A stretch of 64,000 bases of DNA from Pelagicoccus albus (GTDB lineage: Bacteria > Verrucomicrobiota > Verrucomicrobiia > Opitutales > Opitutaceae). Below, one piece after another: positions 1 to 7,037 of the stretch. The stretch is from assembly GCF_014230145.1 (NCBI RefSeq), contig NZ_JACHVC010000013.1, positions 744,001 to 808,000 of the forward strand. The letters run 5' to 3'. The notes below the pieces were generated by a model. It made no database searches. It was not told the origin of the DNA and worked only from the letters and a program-made list of their open reading frames with translations. A program made the translations under genes and the position numbers. The number at the start of each line of letters is the position of its first letter. The stretch's first letter is position 1.

Positions 1-246
1 GTGCTGGTACTCGTGCGGTTGGCCGGTCCAGAGCGTATCTTCATTGAGCTGCAGATGTTCGAGCTCCTTGCCGCCGAAGACCATTGCTCCCAGACTCCCA
101 TTGCCAACCGGCAGGGCTTCTGTCCAATGCTCCGCGGGTTCATTGTACCAAAGCGTAGTCTCCTCAGCACTCTGCCCAATCAGCCCGAGGGACAAGGCCA
201 TAACCGAGAAGCTTAGCCAGCGAGTTATTCCGAATCTTTTTATCAT
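1..246 (-). CDS. GH95-family alpha-L-fucosidase/galactosidase, N-terminal fragment (cut by window start)
   Basis: An open frame of 82 codons starts at an ATG (244-246) and runs off the left edge without a stop. It begins with a signal peptide (positively charged start, hydrophobic core to about residue 24, then QSAEE). It continues into the typical GH95 N-terminal domain: [19 protein letters not shown], then GAMVFGG, then [11 protein letters not shown]95 enzymes are inverting exo-glycosidases on alpha-L-fucosyl or alpha-L-galactosyl ends of plant and algal glycans. The catalytic region lies outside the window. It follows the symporter gene by 12 bases and is the last visible gene of the eight-gene minus-strand operon. 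A complete GH95 lies at 45340-47745, whose own N-terminal region is clearly related. The family call is strong; the specificity is unknown. Confidence 0.85.
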   Translation of the reverse strand, partial: MIKRFGITRWLSFSVMALSLGLIGQSAEETTLWYNEPAEHWTEALPVGNGSLGAMVFGGKELEHLQLNEDTLWTGQPHEYQH

Positions 247-258
247 TATAAAATTGTA

Positions 259-1755
259 TCAGTTAGCGTTAGGCTTTTTCCCGAGCAGCAGTGAAACGAG
301 ACCACCCACGATCAAGATGGTCGCGGTTCCAAAAACGATGATCAGGTAATTGTGGAAGGGACTTTGCAGCCCGTTTGGCAAGAACTCGGCCTTGCTTGAG
401 AAAGTCATCCAAACGATGAGCAAAACTCCGGCTGTTACGCCGGTAATGGCGGCCGCGTTCTTGGCCCGGTGCGAAATCATGCCGAGGAGAAACAGCCCCA
501 GCGTTCCGCCTCCAAAAATTCCCGCTAGGCTCCACCATGCATCCAAGGCGCTCTTCACTTCAGTCATCGCCAAGGCGATCACTGTACCCAATATCCCCCA
601 TACAACCGTCGTCCCGTGCAGGAAACGCATTCCGGTCCGATCATCGGCGGAGCGATTCACGAAGCGCTTGTAATAGTCGTTGAGGATAATGGTCGACGAA
701 GAGTTGAGGCTAGTCGAAACCGTGCTCATAGCCGCTGCAAATACCGCTGCGATCAACAAGCCAGTCAGCCCCGCCGGCAAAGCCGACACGATGAACCAGG
801 GAAAAACTTTATCTGCATTAGCCGGATCCTGGTAGGCAGTCGGCAGCAAGTCCGGAAACGCCTGGTAGTAAGCGAAAAGGCTGGTTCCCAAGAAAAAGAA
901 GATAGCCGATACCGGAAGGTAAGTAGCCCCGCCGACCCAGAGACTTTTGCGAGCTTCCTTGTCGGAGCTGGAAGCCACGTAGCGTTGCACGTAGTTTTGG
1001 TCGATTCCGAAATTCTGCAGGTTGATTACGAGACCATACACAAGTACAACCCAGAAGGTGCTCTCCCCTAATTCGAGACCGTAGCTACCGAGGCTGAACT
1101 TGTCATTCTCCGCCGCTACGGGAAACAATTCCCCAAATCCGCCTGGCAAGCTGAAGACCATGATCGCTCCGCAAACAAGCGCTCCAAGAATCAGAATAAT
1201 AGTCTGGATCGCATCCGTCCAAATGACCGCGACTAATCCGCCAAGAAAGGTGTAAGCTGTCACGGATACACCGGTCGCAATGATAATCAGGCGAATATCC
1301 CAGCCGAGCAACACGTTCAAGGGAAGTGCCATCAAGTACATAACCGTTCCCATACGAGCAAGCTGCGTCAGCAGGTAGCAAGCGCTCGTATAGCTCCGAG
1401 CCCAGACGCCGAAGCGTTCTTCCAAGTGCTCGTAAGCGGAAACGGAACTGCTATTTCGATAAAAAGGAAGAAACCAGCGAATCGCCACCAAGGTCGCCAG
1501 TGGCAGAGAAAGACTGAATACGAACGAGTTCCAATCGGTGGCGAACGCCTTTCCTGGCAGAGCGAGAAAGCTGATGCTGCTGACGTAAGTCCCGAGAATC
1601 GACAATCCAGTCAACCAACCGGGCAGACTACGGTTCGCCGCTGTAAACCCTTCCACGCTGGAACTCTTGGTCCGGAAGCCGTAGCCCACTCCAAGGATTG
1701 CCACGAAATAAGCTCCGAGGATTATTAGGTCTAAGGTGGTGAAATGAGACTGCAT
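259..1755 (-). CDS. Sodium:solute symporter (SSS family), sugar/sugar-acid type
   Basis: A 498-residue polytopic inner-membrane protein. It starts with the SSS opening (DLIILGAYFVAILGVGYG, then the SSSVEGFTAANRSLPGW stretch). Hydrophobic segments cover nearly the whole length, as in Na+-coupled sugar, sialate and carboxylate symporters (TC 2.A.21), whose usual size is 480-550 residues. Other family landmarks are the YTFLGGLVAVIWTD segment near residue 165-180 and AAAMSTVSTSLNSSSTI near 340-355. It lies 33 bases after the aldolase gene and 12 bases before the GH95 gene, all on one strand. Import of the sugar acid that the adjacent aldolase cleaves is the natural reading. A second SSS gene (13382-14920) is likewise linked to a DapA-family aldolase. 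The substrate cannot be read from sequence. Confidence 0.9.
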   Translation of the reverse strand: MQSHFTTLDLIILGAYFVAILGVGYGFRTKSSSVEGFTAANRSLPGWLTGLSILGTYVSSISFLALPGKAFATDWNSFVFSLSLPLATLVAIRWFLPFYRNSSSVSAYEHLEERFGVWARSYTSACYLLTQLARMGTVMYLMALPLNVLLGWDIRLIIIATGVSVTAYTFLGGLVAVIWTDAIQTIILILGALVCGAIMVFSLPGGFGELFPVAAENDKFSLGSYGLELGESTFWVVLVYGLVINLQNFGIDQNYVQRYVASSSDKEARKSLWVGGATYLPVSAIFFFLGTSLFAYYQAFPDLLPTAYQDPANADKVFPWFIVSALPAGLTGLLIAAVFAAAMSTVSTSLNSSSTIILNDYYKRFVNRSADDRTGMRFLHGTTVVWGILGTVIALAMTEVKSALDAWWSLAGIFGGGTLGLFLLGMISHRAKNAAAITGVTAGVLLIVWMTFSSKAEFLPNGLQSPFHNYLIIVFGTATILIVGGLVSLLLGKKPNAN

Positions 1756-1788
1756 GGGGTTTGGGATATTCGGGAGGGAGCGACTAAG

Positions 1789-2715
1789 CTAGGATACCGC
1801 CTCCGATGCGGCTGATTCTAGGTTCCAGGAATCGAAGAGCTCGCGTAGTTCCTGCGTCACGACAGCGAATTCATCACGAAACGTCTGCGAAACATTGGTC
1901 CGTGAGCAACCTGGCTCAAGTCCGCGAGCCGCCATGCCCATCCCCACATTGACGGGAAAGGTCAAACGGTCGATCTTAGCTCCGATCTCTCTCATTCTCT
2001 GAGCGAGAAGCTCAACATCGCAAACTTCGCCTTTCCGGCAATGTGCATGGATCGCCAACATGTATTCAGGAATGAAATTCACCAAACCACCTATTGCCGC
2101 TTTAACTCCAAGCCCAAACGCCTCTGGTAGACGAGTATCCGCTCCGCTGTAAACGCTAAACCCCTTGGCTTCGCCGATAGCCACCAACTCCTTGTGGTAC
2201 TCGAACTCCTTCCCACTTTGCTTGATGCCAAACATGGGAGCGGAATCCGCAAAGGCTGCTACCGTTTCAGGAGCGATCCGATTGCCCGTTAACTCAGGGA
2301 AATTATAGAGCATTACCGGCAGGTCCGCCGCTGCCGCAACGCGCTGAAAAAAGCTCAACTGCTCCTGCGGCCCGACTGGATAGAAACTTGGCGGCATAAC
2401 CGCGACTCCTGGCAACCCGATCGTCTTGGCATGTTTGCCCAGTACTTCCACCGTGCGAGGGTTGATATCGCTGATGTTCGCGATGACAGGTAATCCGTTA
2501 GCCAATCTCAAAACGGTATCCAAGGTCTCCTTACGCTCGTCTAGCGTCATGAGCGGAAACTCGCCCGTGCTGCCTAGAGCCAACACGCCATGAACTCCTT
2601 TGGCTTGCAGCCATTGCAAATGGGCCGCCAATGCGTCCTCCAGAAGCCGACCATTTGGGTCGACAGGCAAACAAAGAGCGGCCAGCACTCCTTCTTTTGG
2701 CAATTCAGTTTTCAT
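1789..2715 (-). CDS. DapA/N-acetylneuraminate-lyase-family class I aldolase
   Basis: A 308-residue (beta/alpha)8 pyruvate-dependent aldolase or dehydratase. Visible family residues are GSTGE near residue 48 (the Ser-Thr pair that binds the pyruvate carboxylate), the catalytic Tyr in LYNFPELTG near 138, and the Schiff-base Lys in GIKQSGKE near 165. The GSTGE form is usual in N-acetylneuraminate lyases and 2-keto-3-deoxy-acid aldolases. The Arg that true dihydrodipicolinate synthases carry in YNxPxRT is missing, so a lysine-biosynthesis role is unlikely. Lying between GH28 and an SSS symporter, it probably splits a 2-keto-3-deoxy sugar acid released from pectin (KDG, Kdo and Dha are candidates) into pyruvate plus an aldehyde. 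No signal peptide, so cytoplasmic. Confidence 0.85.
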   Translation of the reverse strand: MKTELPKEGVLAALCLPVDPNGRLLEDALAAHLQWLQAKGVHGVLALGSTGEFPLMTLDERKETLDTVLRLANGLPVIANISDINPRTVEVLGKHAKTIGLPGVAVMPPSFYPVGPQEQLSFFQRVAAAADLPVMLYNFPELTGNRIAPETVAAFADSAPMFGIKQSGKEFEYHKELVAIGEAKGFSVYSGADTRLPEAFGLGVKAAIGGLVNFIPEYMLAIHAHCRKGEVCDVELLAQRMREIGAKIDRLTFPVNVGMGMAARGLEPGCSRTNVSQTFRDEFAVVTQELRELFDSWNLESAASEAVS

Positions 2716-2756
2716 TTTAGAATCGAATAGTTGTACGGGAGAAGTCTTACCTCCCG

Positions 2757-4340
2757 CTATTTGAAAAGGACCTCTCCCTCACTGACTTCCTCGCCAACGC
2801 TCAATGGAGTCGCCGCATTCGAAATTTCACTACCTGTTACCGCGATGTTTGAGGTTTCTGCTCCATTAACCTCGAGAAAAGTCTCGTTTGCCGCGACCGC
2901 ATGGCTGTTGGTCAACCACAGGTCCTCGACATCGCGAACGGAAACCACCGGCTCTTGAGATTCTTGGCGGCTCCCGACATTATTGAGAACAACGCCTTTG
3001 GAGTTTGTAATTGAAAACTGAGCACCTGTCCGAGCGTTAATCCGCACGTTATTGAACTCTACATCTTCCGCGAGATCGCAGTTTAGACCGATTTCCCCCG
3101 AAGCTACGATATCGGAAAAGCGAAGACCTTCGACCTTTTGCTCCGGCAATCCAGCGATGTTGATTGCTTTGGCAGCGTTCACGATAGTGACGTTACTGAT
3201 AGCCACGTTACGCATGGTAGGAGTACGTTCACTGAAATCCTCCTCGGGCAAATCCACGTAGTTGCTAGAAATCTGAATAGATTCCAAAGCGGAGTTTTCG
3301 ATCACCCAATTGTCGAAGCGTAGGTTCTCGACTACTGCTCCGCGTCCACGAGCTGTCTTGAGCCGAATTCCGCGATCCGTGCCGTAGCACACGATATTGG
3401 ACGCAGTGATGTTACGAATACCGCCTGACATCTCGCTACCAATCACGACACCTCCATTTCCTTGATACATAACGCAGTTCGTGATGGTCACAAACTCGGT
3501 AGGACGACCAATCGCTCGTCCTTGAGCGTCACGGCCAGACTTGATAACGATGCAGTCGTCGTAGGTATCGAAAAAACAGTCCGAGATGCGGACGTTTCGG
3601 CAAGAGTCCAAATCGATTCCATCGCCATTCGGTCCGTGGGAAGAGAACTTCACGCCGCGGATCTGCAAGTCTTCGCAGTAGATCGGATGCAGCATCCACA
3701 TAGGCGAATCGAGCAAACTGATTCCTTCAAACAGGACCTTCTTGCACTCGATGCTCTGGATCAGCGAAGGGCGAAGGTAATGCATCGCGACCTCGAAGTC
3801 TTCTTCAACAGGCTCGTACCCTTCTTCTTGGATACGCTTCAGAAGGGCCTTCCAAGCGAGTTTTCCTGGCATAGCAATATGCTCACGAGCAGGGTCTTCC
3901 GTCGTGCGCCACCACCAGTTAACGCCGGCCCCGTTGAGTAGTCCACCGCCCACTACGGCGATATTCTCCTTCTGGTAAGCGTAGATGAGAGGGCTGTAAG
4001 TATAGACTTCGGTACCTTCCCAACGGGTCTTGACGACCGGCGAATCTTCGGGGTCTCCGCTATAGAGGAGTTCCGCTCCATTGTCGACGTGGAGCGTTAG
4101 GTTGCTTTCCATGTGGATCGAACCGGTCAGGTAAGTGCCGGCAGGGAAATAGACGGTACCGCCTCCCTGCTCCGTGCAGGCGGCGATCGCTGCGTTTATT
4201 GCGTCGGTGTCTTTGATCACGCCATCGCCAGCTGCTCCGTAGTCCCGCACGTCGTGCCAGCTTGAGTTTTGGGCCAAGGCCACGGTTGCGAAAAATGCGA
4301 ACGCACTAAGCGTTAGGGCTCTGAATAGATTGAGAGTCAT
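2757..4340 (-). CDS. GH28 polygalacturonase-family protein
   Basis: A 527-residue secreted right-handed beta-helix protein. The signal peptide runs to about residue 23 (AFFATVALAQ). The N-terminal DVRDYGAAGDG and EQGGGTVYFPAGTY segments are the usual opening of bacterial GH28 proteins. The active-site strips are present in GH28 order: NGDGIDLDSC, YDDCIVIKSG (Asp pair) and RGIRLKT. The usual GHG is replaced by GNGGVVIGSE, which is common in exo-acting members. GH28 enzymes hydrolyse alpha-1,4-galacturonic or rhamno-galacturonic linkages with inversion. The operon context (GH43-like, apiosidase-like, aldolase) supports a pectin target. A second, shorter GH28 is at 50969-52261. Exo versus endo action is not determinable here. 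Confidence 0.9.
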   Translation of the reverse strand: MTLNLFRALTLSAFAFFATVALAQNSSWHDVRDYGAAGDGVIKDTDAINAAIAACTEQGGGTVYFPAGTYLTGSIHMESNLTLHVDNGAELLYSGDPEDSPVVKTRWEGTEVYTYSPLIYAYQKENIAVVGGGLLNGAGVNWWWRTTEDPAREHIAMPGKLAWKALLKRIQEEGYEPVEEDFEVAMHYLRPSLIQSIECKKVLFEGISLLDSPMWMLHPIYCEDLQIRGVKFSSHGPNGDGIDLDSCRNVRISDCFFDTYDDCIVIKSGRDAQGRAIGRPTEFVTITNCVMYQGNGGVVIGSEMSGGIRNITASNIVCYGTDRGIRLKTARGRGAVVENLRFDNWVIENSALESIQISSNYVDLPEEDFSERTPTMRNVAISNVTIVNAAKAINIAGLPEQKVEGLRFSDIVASGEIGLNCDLAEDVEFNNVRINARTGAQFSITNSKGVVLNNVGSRQESQEPVVSVRDVEDLWLTNSHAVAANETFLEVNGAETSNIAVTGSEISNAATPLSVGEEVSEGEVLFK

Positions 4341-4373
4341 AAGATAAATTGGGGGTTAAATGGATTGGGTAAC

Positions 4374-5363
4374 TTAAAGAGCCAGCAAAGGCTCAAGTAT
4401 GGAGCGATCCACCTCTATGAAGCAGCCATGCCGTACGTCTTTGGGAAAATGCAATAGGTCGCTCACATCCTCCCAATTTTCCAAGTCCTTGGAGCGAACG
4501 GCTCCGTACTTGTTAAGCATGTGCTTGTCGAAATACACGTACCAATAGTCATCGATCTTAAAGGGCGATGGGCCCTCAGACCAATAGTCTCCGGTGATAG
4601 CGGGTGACGGAGCCGAAAATGGACCGTGCGAAGTCTTGGCACGAACCAGACGGATGTTCTTCTCTGTGGTTGGGCTGAGTTGCTCGTGCTTGACGAACAT
4701 CAGCCAATCGTCTCCGTCTTCCGCAAGGATCGCGTCGATGACATTGAAGCCTCCATCGTAATAGAGTCGGGTCGGCGTGAAATTTTCGAAATCTTCCGTA
4801 GTCGTAACGTAAATACGGTGATTGCGGGTTGGGCGTCGATTCGAGAGAGCTGACTCAGGAAAGGTACCGGGAATGGTAGTCGACCACAGGATTAGAAAAT
4901 TCTGCTCGCTCGAATCCCAGTAAATCTCGGGAGCCCAGCTATTCTGTGCGTCGGGCTCATGTGTCATGACGGGTATCGTCTTCTGCTCGCTCCAATGAAC
5001 AAAATCTTTGGTCGAAGCATAGCCAATCGTCTTGCTGCCCCATGAGTCGGTCCAAACCATGTGGTAGGTACCGTCTGGCCCTTTCGTCACAGACGGGTCT
5101 CGAATAAGTTTCGACTCGCCTACCTCGGGATGCAGGAAACTCTCCCCGTCTTTGAGTAATTCCCAAGTGAAACCATCACGGCTCCAAGCGAGGTGCATAC
5201 CGGAGTCCCCATTCCAATAGAAGTGAGGAAAGAGGTAAGCTTTCTCTGGAACGCTTTGCTCATCTTGCGCAAATGCGTACATTGCGGCTGCGAAAGCGAG
5301 AGTCGAGACGACCAGACGCGTAATCGTCTTTCCAATACGTGTTGGGTTTGGGGCAAAAGTCAT
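4374..5363 (-). CDS. GH43-like five-bladed beta-propeller glycosidase
   Basis: A 329-residue exported protein with a signal peptide to about residue 32 (AAAMYAFAQ). The propeller shows GH43-type acidic positions: RDPSVTKG (Asp), SWAPEIYWD, the familiar WAPE strip near residue 140, and EGPSPFKIDD, a candidate catalytic Glu. Repeated blade motifs such as MHLAWSRDGFTWE and IGYASTKDFVHWSE fit a GH43/GH117-type fold. Related enzymes are exo-acting on arabinofuranosyl, xylosyl or galactosyl ends of pectin side chains. It sits 30 bases after the DUF5060/DUF4038 gene and 33 before GH28 in the same operon. Subfamily and sugar are unassigned. Confidence 0.8.
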   Translation of the reverse strand: MTFAPNPTRIGKTITRLVVSTLAFAAAMYAFAQDEQSVPEKAYLFPHFYWNGDSGMHLAWSRDGFTWELLKDGESFLHPEVGESKLIRDPSVTKGPDGTYHMVWTDSWGSKTIGYASTKDFVHWSEQKTIPVMTHEPDAQNSWAPEIYWDSSEQNFLILWSTTIPGTFPESALSNRRPTRNHRIYVTTTEDFENFTPTRLYYDGGFNVIDAILAEDGDDWLMFVKHEQLSPTTEKNIRLVRAKTSHGPFSAPSPAITGDYWSEGPSPFKIDDYWYVYFDKHMLNKYGAVRSKDLENWEDVSDLLHFPKDVRHGCFIEVDRSILEPLLAL

Positions 5364-5392
5364 GTCGAAGTTTAGATTTGGGGATCCGACTT

Positions 5393-6997
5393 TTAGTTAA
5401 CTCGGGTAATCCGCAGCGCTTGGTAGGGCTTGCCATCCAGCTGAATGGAGCGGCCCTTCGTATCGTAGTGGTGGTAGTCCTTCTTTTCGCCGATCTCGAA
5501 AACGCCCTTAACCGGTGTGATGGTCATGTTCCACGCATCGATTATTTCGACCTTGAACTTCATGCCGGCCTCGAGGCCTTTGTAGAGTTTGAACTCCCAC
5601 TCTTCGGGCGCTTGCCGGCCAAAGTAGGTCAAATACTGCACTCCTGGCTGACCCACTGTCGGATCCCAATGCCACTTATCGATTGGTTCGAATCCGCCAA
5701 GCGGGCCGTTTTCGAGGATTTCCAGCAGGAAGGCCAAGCGTTCAGGGCTGTCTCCTTTGAGCTCTCCTCCTTGGCCAAGCCAAACGACCTGACTCGTGTC
5801 TTCGTCGTCAAAGATGAATTCGCTATGACCTCCGTAGGTACCGGCCGCCGTTGCTGCCCAGAAGCGGTGTACGAGGTCCTCTCCAGTGAGTTGAGCCCAA
5901 CGCAGATCGTGATTGCCCTCGTATTCAAGCTCATCGTACACGACCGGCTTGCGATAAACATCGCGATAGAGCTGAGCCGCGGTTACGGTATCGGCTGCCG
6001 CGCCGTTCTGAATGGAAGCGTGCGTTACCCAAGGCTTATTGTTGTCATAGATCTCCTTACCATTGTGAATGGAACGCAAGTGTCCGTAAGGATCCGCATC
6101 GACGACCACTTGAAAGTTGCGATCCCAATCGGCATCGGTCTTGTTGCGGACAAAATCGAATTCGTTGGCGATCGACCACCAAACATTTCGGTAAGAAGAC
6201 AAACGGGCCACGATGTATCGAATGTAGCGCTCTTCGGTAGCATCATCCATGTGATCGAGTCCCCAGATATGGTCATCGTCGTAAGGGTGAAAGAGAATCA
6301 AGTCCGCTTCGATACCTAGGTCCTGCAGGTTTTGGACACGCATTTCGAGGTGCTGGAAGAATTCTGGATTGAAGCGCTCGTAGTTAGGGTCCGTCCCCTC
6401 GCCTTCAAACGGGAAGCGCTCGGGGGGCATTGGTTGGCTTTGATCCATCTTGGTGCCATGGGTTTGCGGAAAGACGCACATTCGTAGCTTGTTGAAGGGA
6501 GATTCTTCTAGAGTCTTCAGCGTCAACTCTTCGAACTCCGCAGGGCGATGCGTCCAGGTGTAGGACGTTGTACCCATGACCCAATACGGGGTCTCATCTG
6601 CATACGCGAAATGGTATGTGTTGTAGACACTTACAGGGCCATGGTTGTCAGAGCTCGGAGCTACGACTTCGAATTCGCCGACTTGGTTCGAGAGTTCCCA
6701 AGCGCTGCTTTGGGTACGATACCTCCATTCTCCCGTGGCTTCGGGCATGAATCGAATTCTATAAACCCCGTCACCGTCATAAAAACCGGATACTGTCTTG
6801 GTTTCGAATCCATTCGTGAAAGTTGCCTCTAGCTCAACTTCCATAAAGGGGTTTCCCTCGGCTGGACCGTTTAGTAAGATTTCAAAGCGTCCCCACTTTT
6901 CGACGACAGCATCCTCGGCTGACGCAGTGACAACGAAAAAGGCAAAACACGTGCTAGCGAGGGCTAACAGACGGGGCAAATTCAATTTGGGTTTCAT
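5393..6997 (-). CDS. DUF5060 + DUF4038 (GH140/apiosidase-like) glycosidase
   Basis: A 534-residue secreted protein. The signal peptide is roughly residues 1-27. An Ig-like DUF5060 domain follows (VEKWGRFEILLNGP, then RFMPEATGEWRYRT; about 28-105). A TIM barrel of the DUF4038 type spans about 115-430 (VMGTTSYTWTHR, then FNKLRMCVFPQTHG). A beta-sandwich tail follows. Barrel Glu residues in IANEFDF (acid/base candidate) and YDELEYEG (nucleophile candidate) are in the expected order. DUF4038 includes the GH140 endo-apiosidase that cuts rhamnogalacturonan-II side chains, and DUF5060 proteins are its relatives. Apiosidase activity is an inference from fold and neighbours. It belongs to the minus-strand pectin operon. 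Confidence 0.75.
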   Translation of the reverse strand: MKPKLNLPRLLALASTCFAFFVVTASAEDAVVEKWGRFEILLNGPAEGNPFMEVELEATFTNGFETKTVSGFYDGDGVYRIRFMPEATGEWRYRTQSSAWELSNQVGEFEVVAPSSDNHGPVSVYNTYHFAYADETPYWVMGTTSYTWTHRPAEFEELTLKTLEESPFNKLRMCVFPQTHGTKMDQSQPMPPERFPFEGEGTDPNYERFNPEFFQHLEMRVQNLQDLGIEADLILFHPYDDDHIWGLDHMDDATEERYIRYIVARLSSYRNVWWSIANEFDFVRNKTDADWDRNFQVVVDADPYGHLRSIHNGKEIYDNNKPWVTHASIQNGAAADTVTAAQLYRDVYRKPVVYDELEYEGNHDLRWAQLTGEDLVHRFWAATAAGTYGGHSEFIFDDEDTSQVVWLGQGGELKGDSPERLAFLLEILENGPLGGFEPIDKWHWDPTVGQPGVQYLTYFGRQAPEEWEFKLYKGLEAGMKFKVEIIDAWNMTITPVKGVFEIGEKKDYHHYDTKGRSIQLDGKPYQALRITRVN

Positions 6998-7037
6998 TGG
7001 GTTTGAGTGAGAAATGGAGTATTACGTTTAGGGGGGA